Below are positions 8,065 to 16,711 of a DNA stretch of 64,000 bases, one piece after another (within the stretch, counting starts at the first letter, position 1; every line of letters starts with the position of its first letter). Under the pieces are notes generated by a model, which saw only the letters and a program-made list of their open reading frames with translations, had not been told where the DNA came from and searched no databases. Source of the DNA: Arthrobacter caoxuetaonis (GTDB taxonomy: Bacteria; Actinomycetota; Actinomycetes; Actinomycetales; Micrococcaceae); the NCBI RefSeq assembly GCF_023921125.1, contig NZ_CP099466.1, forward strand, positions 62,001-126,000. Direction: 5' to 3'. A program made the translations under genes and the position numbers.

Positions 8065-9378
8065 CTAGCCGAGGCTGGAAGGCTTGGAACCGACATCTTC
8101 CTGCGGTTCGTCCGGCACGGTGCCGCGCCAGCGGGCAATCGCCATCATGCCGTGGTAGATCACCAGGGTCGCTGCAGTGCCCAGGGCGATGCCTTCGAAG
8201 GTCAGGCCCGCGACGTTCCAGGTGTAGTTGGCGATTCCGACCACCAGGGCGACGCCGGCCACGGAGAGGTTGATCGGGTTGGAGAAGTTCACCCGGTTGT
8301 CGACCCAGATGCGGACACCGAGGATGCCGATCATGCCGTAGAGCACGACGCCGGCCCCGCCGAGCACGCCCGGGGGAATGGTCGCGATGAGCGCCCCGAA
8401 CTTCGGGAACAGGCTGAGCAGGACAGCGGTGATGCCGGCGACCCAGTAGGCCGCGGTGGAGTACACGCGGGAGGCAGCCATGACGCCGATGTTCTCCGCG
8501 TAAGTGGTGGTACCCGAACCGCCGCCGGCTCCGGCGAGGACCGTGGCAACGCCGTCGGCCATCAGCGCGCGTCCGGTGTACGGGTCCAGGTCGCGGCCGG
8601 TCATTGCGGCCACGGACTTCACGTGGCCGATGTTTTCGGCAACCAGCACCAGGACAACAGGGACGAACAGTCCAATGACGTTGAAGTGGAAGGTCGGGGC
8701 CATGAACTCCGGCAGGCCGAACCAGGCGGCGTCGTTGATCGTGGAGAAGTCGACTTCGCCCTGGATCACGGCCGCTGCGTAGCCGGCCAGGACGCCGACC
8801 AGGATGGACAGGCGGCCGATCAGGCCCTTGAACAGCACTGTCGTCAACAGGATCACGACGACGGTAACCGTTGCCGTAATAGGTCCGGCCTCGTAGTTGG
8901 TCCGGGTGGTGGGCGCCAGGTTCAGGCCGATCAGTGCCACGATCGCGCCAGTGACGGTGGGCGGCATCAGGACCTGGATCCAGCGGGTGCCGGCCAGCTG
9001 GGCGGCGAGGCCGATCAGGAACAGGGTGGCGCCGGCCATGATGATACCGCCCAGGGCGCCGCCGGGTCCATGCTGGTTTACCGCAGCGGCGATCGGCGCA
9101 ATGAAGGCGAAGGAGGAGCCCAGGTAGCTGGGCACCTTGCCCGCGGTGATGATCAGGAACAGGATCGTCCCGACGCCGGAGAAGAAGAGGGTGGTGGCGG
9201 GCGGAAACCCGGTCAGGAGGGGTACCAGGAACGTTGCGCCGAACATGGCTACAACGTGCTGGGCGCCGATGCCGATGGTCCGCGGCCAGCTGAGCCTTTC
9301 ATCCGGAGCGACGAATGAGCCGGGAGTAACTGTCCGGCCGTTCCCGTGGAGTTTCCAGTCTGTGCCGAGCCTGCTCAT
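8065..9378 (-). CDS. uraA: Uracil/xanthine permease, NCS2 (UraA-like) family
   Basis: 437 residues with about 12-14 hydrophobic segments. NCS2 features include QHVVAMFGATFLVP near the start, SSFAFIAPIAA, GSGTTTYAENIGVMA near two thirds (conserved NIG region), and a late GGAGVVLYGMIGILG. These carriers import uracil or purines with protons across the cytoplasmic membrane. The ATG at 9378 is chosen because GGAAGG lies seven bases before it; an in-frame TTG 15 bases further upstream has no such site. It is divergent from the dehydrogenase pair. Substrate choice between uracil and xanthine is not certain. Confidence 0.88.
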   Translation of the reverse strand: MSRLGTDWKLHGNGRTVTPGSFVAPDERLSWPRTIGIGAQHVVAMFGATFLVPLLTGFPPATTLFFSGVGTILFLIITAGKVPSYLGSSFAFIAPIAAAVNQHGPGGALGGIIMAGATLFLIGLAAQLAGTRWIQVLMPPTVTGAIVALIGLNLAPTTRTNYEAGPITATVTVVVILLTTVLFKGLIGRLSILVGVLAGYAAAVIQGEVDFSTINDAAWFGLPEFMAPTFHFNVIGLFVPVVLVLVAENIGHVKSVAAMTGRDLDPYTGRALMADGVATVLAGAGGGSGTTTYAENIGVMAASRVYSTAAYWVAGITAVLLSLFPKFGALIATIPPGVLGGAGVVLYGMIGILGVRIWVDNRVNFSNPINLSVAGVALVVGIANYTWNVAGLTFEGIALGTAATLVIYHGMMAIARWRGTVPDEPQEDVGSKPSSLG

Positions 9379-9506
9379 GCGTGTGCCTTCCAAAGGGACA
9401 TTGGGGGATTGATTCGTGGAGAATGTTACCGGCGGGGCTTCTGTGCCACGCTATGTTGCACGCACGACCAATTTTACCGGGAAAGCTGTGAGGCCGAAGG
9501 CGGCCT

Positions 9507-10400
9507 GTGACGGACGGAATACACGTGGGAATGACAGTTTCGGGACGAACGGTCCTCATTACCGGCGCTGCCATGGGCATGGGGCTCCTGTACGCCGAAC
9601 GGGCGGTGCGCGAAGGTGCCCGGGAGGTCCTGCTCTGGGACCGCAACACGGTAGCGCTCGAGGCGGCGGCTGCGCGGCTGCGCGGCCTCGGCTCGTCGAC
9701 CGTGCGTTCCTGGAGCCTTGACGTCTCTTCGCTGGCTGAGGTCACCGAAGCCGCCCAGGCCGTCCTGGCTGAGGCCGGCACTCCGGACATCCTGATCAAC
9801 AACGCCGGAATAGTCCGCGGCAAGTATTTCTGGGAGCACTCGGACGCCGACATAGACGCCGTGATGGACGTGAATTCGCTGGCCCCCATGCATATCACCC
9901 GGGCCTTCCTGCCGGGCATGATCGACCGCCGGACCCCGGCACGGATCCTGAATGTCGCTTCCGCTTCCGGAACGCTGTCCGTTCCGAAGATGAGCGTTTA
10001 CACGGCCTCGAAGTGGGCCGTGATCGGGTGGAGCGATTCGCTGCGGCTGGAGCTGGAAGAGGCCGGTCACGGGCACGTGCAGGTGACCACGCTGATCCCG
10101 AGCTACATCAAGACCGGCATGTTCGAAGGCGCCCGCGGCCCGCTGATGACTCCCCTGATGGAACCCGAATATGTGGTGGACAAGGCCTGGAAGGCGCTGC
10201 TGGACGGCAAGGCCCGCGTGCAGCTGCCCTGGACCGTTCCGCTGGGAAGCGCCCTGCGCGGACTGCTGCCGCAGCCGGTTTGGGACGTTGTGGCCGGCAG
10301 GGTTTTCAAGGTCTACCAGTCCATGGACCATTTCACCGGCCGTCCGGCGGCGGGTTCAGCCCCTGCGGGTCAGGGCACCCGAACCGGAGGCGACGCGTGA
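9507..10400 (+). CDS. Short-chain dehydrogenase/reductase (SDR)
   Basis: 297-residue classical SDR. The nucleotide-binding motif is TGAAMGMG (about residues 19-26), NNAG lies at 98-101, and the catalytic YxxxK is Tyr165/Lys169, with Ser152/154 as the partner serine. The substrate is unknown; the family oxidises or reduces alcohols and carbonyls with NAD(P). The GTG at 9507 is used, but an in-frame ATG at 9531 just before the nucleotide-binding strand is a fair alternative. The stop overlaps the start of the aldehyde dehydrogenase gene as GTGA, so the two enzymes are co-translated and may act in sequence on an alcohol or aldehyde. Confidence 0.85.
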   Translation: MTDGIHVGMTVSGRTVLITGAAMGMGLLYAERAVREGAREVLLWDRNTVALEAAAARLRGLGSSTVRSWSLDVSSLAEVTEAAQAVLAEAGTPDILINNAGIVRGKYFWEHSDADIDAVMDVNSLAPMHITRAFLPGMIDRRTPARILNVASASGTLSVPKMSVYTASKWAVIGWSDSLRLELEEAGHGHVQVTTLIPSYIKTGMFEGARGPLMTPLMEPEYVVDKAWKALLDGKARVQLPWTVPLGSALRGLLPQPVWDVVAGRVFKVYQSMDHFTGRPAAGSAPAGQGTRTGGDA

Positions 10401-11800
10401 GCGCGGATCTGGCTTCTGCCGAGGCGGGCATGGGGGCCATCCCCGAGCAGGTCGCAGCCGTCCGGAAGACCTACGACTCCGGCCGGACCCGGGAGCTGGC
10501 CTGGCGCCGCGGGCAGCTGCAGGCCATGCTGCGGCTGCTTTCCGAGCGGGAAGAAGAGCTGGCTGCTGCGCTGCACGCCGACCTGGGTAAGAACGCGCTC
10601 GAAAGCTACCTCACCGAAGTGTCGATCACACGCTCCGAAGTGGAGTACACCTTGAAGCACCTGGCGGCGTGGACCCGGAGCCGCAAGGTACCCGTCCCGC
10701 TGGGCCTGCAGCCGGCGTCGGCGCGCACTGAACCCCAGCCGCTCGGCGTCGTGCTCATCATTTCGCCGTGGAACTATCCCGTCCAGCTCCTGCTGGCGCC
10801 GCTGATCGGAGCCCTGGCAGCAGGCAACGCCGCGGTGCTCAAGCCCAGCGAACTGGCCCCGGCCACGTCCGCAGCCCTGGCCAGGATCCTGCCGCACTAC
10901 CTGGACCCGGAGGCCGTAGTGGTCATTGAAGGCGCCCAGGAGGAATCCGAGGCGCTGCTGAAGGAACGCTTCGACCACATCTTCTTCACCGGCGGGGAAC
11001 GGGTCGGGAAAGCCGTTATGCGCGCGGCGGCGGAACACCTGACACCGGTCACTCTGGAACTCGGCGGCAAGTCTCCCGCCGTCGTCCTGGACGGCAACCT
11101 GGCCGCCGTCGCCCGCCGCCTGGTCTACGGCAAGCTGATGAATGCCGGGCAGACCTGCGTCGCGCCGGACTACGTGCTGGCCACCGGGGACGTGGCACCG
11201 AAACTGGTGGCAGCCCTGGGCAAGGCCATCCGGGAATTCGTGGGCAAGGACCCGTCCCGCAGCCCGGACTTCGGACGGATCATCAATGAACGGCACTTCG
11301 ACCGGCTCACGGCCTACCTTTCCGACGGCACCGTGGCATCAGGAGGGCGCAGCGACCGGCAGGCCCTGTACCTGGAGCCAACGGTCCTGACCGGCGTCGC
11401 GCTTGAATCCCCGGTGATGCAGGAGGAAATCTTCGGGCCGATCCTGCCGGTCATCACTGTCCCGGACCTGGACGCTGCCATGGACATCATCAACTCCCGG
11501 CCCTCGCCGCTGGCGTCGTACCTGTTCACTTCTTCAGCGGCCAACCAGCGGAAGTTTGAACAAGGAGTCCGTGCCGGCAGCGTGAACCACAACGCGGCAA
11601 TCGTGCAGCTGGCCGTTCCGGAGCTGCCGTTTGGCGGCGCGGGTGCCAGCGGAATGGGCGCCTATCACGGCAAGCATTCCTTCGACACGTTCAGCCAGCT
11701 GCGTCCGGTCTTCTCCAAGGGCACGCTGCTGGACACCCTGCGGGTGGCGTATCCGCCGTACAACGGGTTCAAGTCCCGGATCCTGCGCCGCCTGCTCTAG
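10397..11800 (+). CDS. Class 3-like aldehyde dehydrogenase
   Basis: 467 residues, the shorter length typical of ALDH3/coniferyl-aldehyde dehydrogenases. Key residues are Asn126 in SPWNYP, general base Glu221 in LELGGKSP, and nucleophile Cys254 in NAGQTCVAPDY. FTGGERVGK contacts the cofactor. It oxidises aldehydes to acids with NAD(P). The GTG at 10397 follows GGAGG at ideal spacing and overlaps the SDR stop, which decides the start. The late PFGGAGASGMGAYHGKHSFDTF block is typical of class 3. Together with the SDR it suggests an alcohol-to-acid or fatty-aldehyde detoxification pair; the real substrate is unknown. Confidence 0.9.
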   Translation: MSADLASAEAGMGAIPEQVAAVRKTYDSGRTRELAWRRGQLQAMLRLLSEREEELAAALHADLGKNALESYLTEVSITRSEVEYTLKHLAAWTRSRKVPVPLGLQPASARTEPQPLGVVLIISPWNYPVQLLLAPLIGALAAGNAAVLKPSELAPATSAALARILPHYLDPEAVVVIEGAQEESEALLKERFDHIFFTGGERVGKAVMRAAAEHLTPVTLELGGKSPAVVLDGNLAAVARRLVYGKLMNAGQTCVAPDYVLATGDVAPKLVAALGKAIREFVGKDPSRSPDFGRIINERHFDRLTAYLSDGTVASGGRSDRQALYLEPTVLTGVALESPVMQEEIFGPILPVITVPDLDAAMDIINSRPSPLASYLFTSSAANQRKFEQGVRAGSVNHNAAIVQLAVPELPFGGAGASGMGAYHGKHSFDTFSQLRPVFSKGTLLDTLRVAYPPYNGFKSRILRRLL

Positions 11801-11815
11801 CTCGGTGCGATGGAC

Positions 11816-13447
11816 CTAGGAGATCACGGCGTCCACGATCGCCTTGGCCTCCTCCTGGACCTTCCGCAGGTGCTCCTCGCCCTTGAAGGACTCGGCGTAG
11901 ATTTTGTACACGTCCTCAGTGCCTGACGGCCGAGCCGCGAACCAGGCGTTCTCGGTGGTGACCTTCAGGCCTCCCACGGCAGCACCATTTCCGGGTGCCT
12001 CGGTCAGGCGTGCGGTGATCTCCTCGCCGGCCAGGGTCGTGGCGGTGACGTCCGACGGCGCCAGCTTGGACAGCGCTGCCTTCTGGTCGCGGGTGGCCGG
12101 AGCATCCACACGGGCGTAGACGGGGTCCCCGAAGCGGTTCGTGAGTTCGCGGTAATGCTGCGACGGCGTCTTCTGAGTGGCTGCGGTGATTTCCGAGGCG
12201 AGCAGGGCCAGCAGGATGCCGTCCTTGTCCGTGGTCCAGGCGGTGCCGTCCAGGCGCAGGAAGGAGGCGCCGGCGGATTCTTCCCCGCCGAAGGCCACTT
12301 CGCCGGAAAGCAGGCCCGGAACGAACCACTTGAAGCCCACGGGAACCTCCATGAGCCGGCGGCCCAGGCTGTCCGTGACCCGGTCGATCATCGAGGAGGA
12401 GACCAGGGTCTTGCCGACCATGGCATCGCTGCGCCAGCCGGACCGGTTCGCGTAAAGGTACTCGACGGCCGCGGCGAGGTAGTGGTTGGGATTCATCAGT
12501 CCGGCGTCCGGGGTGACGATTCCGTGGCGGTCGGCATCGGCGTCGTTGCCGGTGGCGATGTCGTACTGGCCGGCCTGCGAGATCAGGGATGCCATCGCGT
12601 TCGGAGAGGAGCAGTCCATGCGGATCTTCTCGTCCCAGTCCAGGGTCATGAAACCGAACTGCGGGTCAACGCTCGGGTTGACCACGGTCAGGTTCAGGCC
12701 GTACTGCTCGCCGATGGCGCCCCAGTAATCCACGGATGCGCCGCCCATGGGATCCGCACCGATGTGCAGGCCGGAGGAGGCGATGACGTCCATGTTCAGG
12801 ACGGAACCGAGGTCGGCGACGTAGTGCTGCAGGAAATCATAGGAGCCCACGGAATCCGCCAGGCGGGCCTGCCCCAGGGGAATCCGCTTTACCCCGCGCA
12901 GCCCGTCCTCGAGCAGTTCGTTGGCCCGGTTGGCGATCCACGATGTGGTGTCCGAGTCCGCCGGCCCGCCCGAGGGCGGATTGTACTTGAAGCCGCCGTC
13001 GGCCGGAGGGTTGTGCGACGGGGTAATCACGATCCCGTCCGCCTGGTCCGTGCGCGACGCGTTGTGTGTGAGGATCGCGTGGCTCAGCGCCGGCGTCGGC
13101 GTGTAACCGGTGCGCGCGTCGATCAGCACCTCGACGCCGTTGCCGGCCAATACTTCCAGTGCGGTGTTCTGTGCCGGCTCTGACAGGGCGTGGGTGTCCT
13201 TGCCCATGAACAGCGGGCCGGTGATGCCCTGTCCGGTGCGGTATTCCACAATCGCCTGGGTGATGGCAGCGATGTGCGGCTCGTTGAAGGAACCCTTCAG
13301 TGAAGTCCCGCGGTGGCCGGACGTTCCGAAAGCGACGCGCTGCCCCGGGTCGTCCAGATCTGGTGCGACGTCGAAATAGGCGTCCAGCAGTGCCGTCAGG
13401 TCAACGAGGTCGGATGGTTGGGCAGGTGTTCCGGCGCGGTTAGACAT
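11816..13447 (-). CDS. pgm: Phosphoglucomutase (alpha-D-glucose-specific)
   Basis: 543 residues, close to E. coli Pgm length. [11 protein letters not shown] is the N-terminal signature. Ser144 in [11 protein letters not shown] is the phosphoserine, [10 protein letters not shown] binds the metal, and GGEESAGAS and a late [15 protein letters not shown] recognise phosphate. It interconverts glucose-1-phosphate and glucose-6-phosphate in the cytosol. I prefer the ATG at 13447 because relatives begin with the same xSRAGT-type residues; an ATG 12 bases upstream is also possible. The gene converges on the aldehyde dehydrogenase gene with 15 bases between them. Confidence 0.94.
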   Translation of the reverse strand: MSNRAGTPAQPSDLVDLTALLDAYFDVAPDLDDPGQRVAFGTSGHRGTSLKGSFNEPHIAAITQAIVEYRTGQGITGPLFMGKDTHALSEPAQNTALEVLAGNGVEVLIDARTGYTPTPALSHAILTHNASRTDQADGIVITPSHNPPADGGFKYNPPSGGPADSDTTSWIANRANELLEDGLRGVKRIPLGQARLADSVGSYDFLQHYVADLGSVLNMDVIASSGLHIGADPMGGASVDYWGAIGEQYGLNLTVVNPSVDPQFGFMTLDWDEKIRMDCSSPNAMASLISQAGQYDIATGNDADADRHGIVTPDAGLMNPNHYLAAAVEYLYANRSGWRSDAMVGKTLVSSSMIDRVTDSLGRRLMEVPVGFKWFVPGLLSGEVAFGGEESAGASFLRLDGTAWTTDKDGILLALLASEITAATQKTPSQHYRELTNRFGDPVYARVDAPATRDQKAALSKLAPSDVTATTLAGEEITARLTEAPGNGAAVGGLKVTTENAWFAARPSGTEDVYKIYAESFKGEEHLRKVQEEAKAIVDAVIS

Positions 13448-13529
13448 AGACCCAAGCATGCCAAAGATTCGGATGATCCGGCAGGCATCTGCCGTCCGTG
13501 CCGTCCTCTCCGGTTCCCGCCGCCCACGC

Positions 13530-13583
13530 GAGAGGCCAGTTACGGCTGGTTTGAGCGTTCAAAACAGCCGCAACTGGCCTCTC
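13530..13583 (-). terminator. Long stem-loop after the ABC importer operon
   Basis: GAGAGGCCAGTT at 13530-13541 pairs with AACTGGCCTCTC at 13572-13583. A second block CGGCTG/CAGCCG continues the stem inside. It starts 25 bases after the stop of the ATP-binding gene. No T-run follows on the minus strand, so it resembles the tail-less terminators common in high-GC actinobacteria. Confidence 0.7.
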
Positions 13584-13607
13584 GGCGGAATGGAAAGGGG
13601 ACGAGGG

Positions 13608-14396
13608 TTACTGGAGCATTGTCCGGTCGTCCAGGCCGCCCTTGATCTTCTCGAACTCGTGCAGCAGGTCCGGTACGGTCATGGCGCTCTTCTGGGCGCT
13701 GTCCAGGTCCAGGATGATCCTGCCTTCATGCATCATGATCAGCCGGGTGCCCAGGTCCAGGGCCTGCTGCATGTTGTGAGTGACCATCAGCGTGGTCAGG
13801 TTGTGGCGGGCCACGATCTCCCCGGTGAGGCGGGAAACCAGGGCAGCACGCTGCGGGTCCAGGGCAGCGGTGTGCTCGTCCAGCAGCAGGATCTTCGGCT
13901 CGCTGAACGTCGCCATCAGCAGGGACAGCGCCTGGCGCTGACCGCCGGAGAGCAGGCCGACCTTCGCCTTGAGCCGGTTCTCCAGCCCGAGTTCCAGGGA
14001 CTTGAGCTCCTCGCGGAACAGCTCGCGCTTCTTCGGGGAAACACCCCAGCCCAGGCCGCGGCGCTTGCCCCGTTCGTAGGCGATGGACATGTTCTGCTCA
14101 ATGCTCAGCTGCGGGGCGGAACCGGCCATGGGGTCCTGGAACACCCGGCCAATGAACCTGGCCCGCTGGTAGTCGGCCAGCTTCGTGACGTTCTTGCCGT
14201 CGATGAGCACCGATCCGGTGTCCGGACGGAGCTTGCCGGAGACCATGTTCAGCAGTGTCGATTTTCCGGCGCCGTTGGATCCGATGACGGTGATGAACTC
14301 CCCGGCGTGCAGTTCCAGGTCGATTTGTGCCAGGGCCACACGTTCGTTGACGGTGCCGGCGAAGAAGGTCTTCTGTACGTTGTCGATTTTCAGCAT
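13608..14396 (-). CDS. ABC transporter ATP-binding protein (TrpXYZ-like importer)
   Basis: 262 residues. Walker A is GSNGAGKST near residue 39, the signature is LSGGQRQALS, and Walker B is ILLLDEHTAALDP with the unusual His after Glu that is common in this importer group. It energises uptake of the ligand caught by the lipoprotein encoded two genes upstream. The order binding protein, permease, ATPase and short gaps (16 and 46 bases) mark one operon. Relatives in Firmicutes are predicted tryptophan or tyrosine transporters; ligand here unknown. A stem-loop follows the stop. Confidence 0.88.
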   Translation of the reverse strand: MLKIDNVQKTFFAGTVNERVALAQIDLELHAGEFITVIGSNGAGKSTLLNMVSGKLRPDTGSVLIDGKNVTKLADYQRARFIGRVFQDPMAGSAPQLSIEQNMSIAYERGKRRGLGWGVSPKKRELFREELKSLELGLENRLKAKVGLLSGGQRQALSLLMATFSEPKILLLDEHTAALDPQRAALVSRLTGEIVARHNLTTLMVTHNMQQALDLGTRLIMMHEGRIILDLDSAQKSAMTVPDLLHEFEKIKGGLDDRTMLQ

Positions 14397-14412
14397 TGTT
14401 CTGCTTTCCGGC

Positions 14413-15312
14413 CTAGCTGGCTGTGGTGGCGTTGGACTTGCGCAGGCTGCTGAAGGTGGGCAGCCGGCGGAACAGTTTCCACTGCGGCAGGATGAGTGCG
14501 AGCACCACCAGCACTGCGGAAATCAGCTTCATGTCGTTGGGCTCGAAGCCGAGGTCCAGCGCCAGGGCAATCACGATGCGGTAGACAACCGCGCCAAGGA
14601 CCACGGCCAGGGTGGAGACCACGATCAGGCGGCTGCCGAAGATGGCCTGCCCGATAATGACCGAGGCCAGGCCCACAAGGATCAGGCCGATGCCCATGCC
14701 GATGTCAGCGAAGCCCTGGTACTGCGCCACGAAGGCACCGCACAGACCGACGAAACCGTTGGAAAGTGCCAGGCCGAGGATCTTCATCCGGTCCGTGCTG
14801 ACGCCAAAGCTGCTGACCATTTCCTGGTTGTCGCCGGTGGCCTGCATGGCCAGGCCGAGGTCGGTGTGCAGGAACCAGTCGAGGAAGAGCTTCACCCCGA
14901 GGGCCAGCAGCGCGAACAGGGCAATGGCGACGGCGCCGCCCAGATAGCCGTTTTCACGCAGCGGGGTGATGAGGGTGTCCTCGCGGAGCAGGGAAAGGTT
15001 GGACGTTCCCATAATCCGCAGGTTGATGGAGTAGAGGGCAATCATCGTGAGAATGCCGGCCAGCAGGCCGTTGATCTTGCCCTTGGTGTGCAGCAGGCCG
15101 GTGACGCAGCCGGCCACGAGGCCGGCTCCGAACGCGGCTGCCGTGGCGGCCAGGGGCGGAACCCCGTTGGTGATGGAAATGGCCGCCACGGCTGCGCCGG
15201 TGGTGAAGCTGCCATCCACGGTAAGGTCCGGAAAATCCAGGATCCGGAAGGTGAGGTAAACGCCCAGGGCCATAACGGCGTAGATAAGCCCCAGTTCAAC
15301 AGCAGTGATCAT
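14413..15312 (-). CDS. ABC transporter permease (TrpXYZ-like importer)
   Basis: 299 residues starting MITAVELGLIYAVMALGVYL, with about eight hydrophobic helices. LDFPDLTVDGSFTTGAA is a conserved block of the COG4120 permeases, related to branched-chain amino-acid permeases. The reading frame stays open for 52 codons upstream, but those overlap the end of the binding-protein gene in another frame and do not look like a transporter. The ATG at 15312 therefore fits. The protein forms the membrane channel for the ATP-binding protein downstream and the lipoprotein upstream. Confidence 0.87.
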   Translation of the reverse strand: MITAVELGLIYAVMALGVYLTFRILDFPDLTVDGSFTTGAAVAAISITNGVPPLAATAAAFGAGLVAGCVTGLLHTKGKINGLLAGILTMIALYSINLRIMGTSNLSLLREDTLITPLRENGYLGGAVAIALFALLALGVKLFLDWFLHTDLGLAMQATGDNQEMVSSFGVSTDRMKILGLALSNGFVGLCGAFVAQYQGFADIGMGIGLILVGLASVIIGQAIFGSRLIVVSTLAVVLGAVVYRIVIALALDLGFEPNDMKLISAVLVVLALILPQWKLFRRLPTFSSLRKSNATTAS

Positions 15313-15358
15313 GGAAGTTCTGTTCCTTACAGCAGGGTGGGAAAGGCAGCTTCGAGGA

Positions 15359-16345
15359 TTACTCGATGACCTTGTCGGCCTTTTCGAGCATCGACGCGGG
15401 AATCTCGATGCCCATGTTGGCGGCTGCGGTCTTGTTGACCACGAGCTGCACTTCATCCAGGGTTTCAATCGGCATGGTGGCCGGGTCGGCGTCCTCTTCC
15501 AGGATCTTGATGGCCATCAGGCCGGTCTGGTAGCCGAGTGCTTCGTAGTCGATGCCCCAGGTGGCAACGCCGCCGGCCTCGACGGCACCGGCGTCGCCGG
15601 TGACCAGCGGAATCTTTTTGGTCTCGGCGATCTGGACCACGGAGTCCAGTGCTGCCACCACATTGTTGTCGGTGGGGATGTAGAAGGCGTCAACGTCCAG
15701 GGACTCAGCGGCCTGCTGCACCTCAGCGGTGTTGCTTACAGCCGCGAGCTTCAGCTCCAGGCCGAGCTCCTTGGCTGCTTCCTGGGCCAGTTCGATCTGC
15801 ACCTCGGAGTTGACTTCGCCGGAGCTGTAGACGATCCCAACGGTCTTGGCATCGGGAGCCAGTTCCTTGATCAGCCCGAGCTGGTCTGCGACCGGGTTGA
15901 GGTCGCTGGTTCCGGTGAGGTTGGCGCCGGGGGCGTCCCAGGAATCGACCAGTCCTGCTTCTTCCGGTTCGGTGACCGCGGTGATGAGGATGGGAGTATC
16001 CGTGATGGCCTGTGCGGCGGCCTGAGCCGTCGGGGTGGCGATTGCCAGCACCAAATCGAGGTCGTCCGAGGCGAACTTTGAGGCAATCGAGGTGGCAGTT
16101 GCCTGCTCACCGGCTGCGTTCTGCTCGTCGTAGGTGATGTTCTCGCCCTCGGTGTACCCGTTTTCCGCCAGGGCCCGCTTGAACCCTTCCTTGGCGGAGG
16201 TGAGCGCATCGTGTTCGACGATCTGCGTGATGCCGACCTTGATCATTTCGGAATCGCCGGCTTCAGCGTCGGCGCCGCAGGCGGTGACTGCGAGTGATGC
16301 ACTCAGCAGAAGGGCCCCCAGTGCCCCTGTCGTAGAACGCTTCAT
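15359..16345 (-). CDS. ABC transporter substrate-binding lipoprotein (TrpX-like)
   Basis: 328 residues. A lipoprotein signal peptide ends at the lipobox LAVTAC with Cys23. The mature part matches the ABC-sub-bind (COG2984) family: VGITQIVEHDALTSAKEGFK near the start, LVLAIATPTAQAA, and DNNVVAALDSV. It captures a small ligand outside the membrane for the permease and ATPase encoded next. ATG 16345 is preceded by GAAAGGG and starts the only sensible signal peptide; the longer open frame upstream is Pro/Arg-rich noise. A CRP-like palindrome lies about 160 bases upstream. Confidence 0.9.
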   Translation of the reverse strand: MKRSTTGALGALLLSASLAVTACGADAEAGDSEMIKVGITQIVEHDALTSAKEGFKRALAENGYTEGENITYDEQNAAGEQATATSIASKFASDDLDLVLAIATPTAQAAAQAITDTPILITAVTEPEEAGLVDSWDAPGANLTGTSDLNPVADQLGLIKELAPDAKTVGIVYSSGEVNSEVQIELAQEAAKELGLELKLAAVSNTAEVQQAAESLDVDAFYIPTDNNVVAALDSVVQIAETKKIPLVTGDAGAVEAGGVATWGIDYEALGYQTGLMAIKILEEDADPATMPIETLDEVQLVVNKTAAANMGIEIPASMLEKADKVIE

Positions 16346-16656
16346 CGTTGCCCTTTCAATGCGCTGCCCAGCGGCGGACGGCGCCGGGGGGCAGGGTGAC
16401 GTGGTGCCGGGCTTCCCTGGCCCGTTCCTCGGGGGTCGACGTCGGCGTCGTTCCGGAGGATGCACGGGTGTCGTTTCGCACCGGCTGGTTCACCGATACT
16501 AACTGTGAGGACAGTCACATTGTCTAATGGTTACGTCACTGCGAAGACAATTCTCCCGGGAACGGCGCTCTCCGGCGACGAACCTGCACCAGATAGGGAG
16601 GTCCGCCGTCATAGTGTCTAGTGCGGGCAGACGCTTCGTGGGTATGACCGGATAGC
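16346..16656. other. Gene-free stretch upstream of the ABC importer operon
   Basis: Together with the terminator next to it, this is the only gap of more than 300 bases in the window. It holds the presumed minus-strand promoter and one CRP-like palindrome for the importer operon. I see no T-box, no known riboswitch and no convincing ORF. Hexamers TAGACA and TAGTAT flank the palindrome on the minus strand at 19-base spacing, a weak promoter candidate. Confidence 0.5.
16504..16519. promoter_or_regulatory. CRP/GlxR-like operator TGTGA-N6-TCACA
   Basis: TGTGAGGACAGTCACA is an exact match to the TGTGA-N6-TCACA palindrome bound by CRP-family regulators, called GlxR in corynebacteria. It lies between candidate -35 and -10 hexamers of the importer operon, a position expected to repress. 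A regulator gene is not in the window. Confidence 0.6.
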
Positions 16657-16693
16657 AAAAAGTGCCCGTTTGGTAACCAAACGGGCACTTTTT
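16657..16693 (-). terminator. Rho-independent terminator after the POT transporter gene
   Basis: Perfect 17-bp arms (AAAAAGTGCCCGTTTGG and complement) surround a three-base loop, 19 bases after the transporter stop. A-runs and T-runs at both ends make it work in either direction. Confidence 0.9.
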
Positions 16694-16711
16694 GTATCGA
16701 TTTATAAAGGG

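Noticed and set aside
8152..9318. 388-codon plus-strand open frame
   Set aside because: Antisense of the nucleobase permease; Gly, Asp, His and Gln repeats typical of shadow frames.
10013..10396. Extended N-terminus of the aldehyde dehydrogenase
   Set aside because: It runs through the SDR gene in another frame, and GTG 10397 has GGAGG before it.
16346..16656. T-box or riboswitch upstream of the importer operon
   Set aside because: I could not find a T-box sequence, specifier stem or antiterminator, only a CRP-like site.
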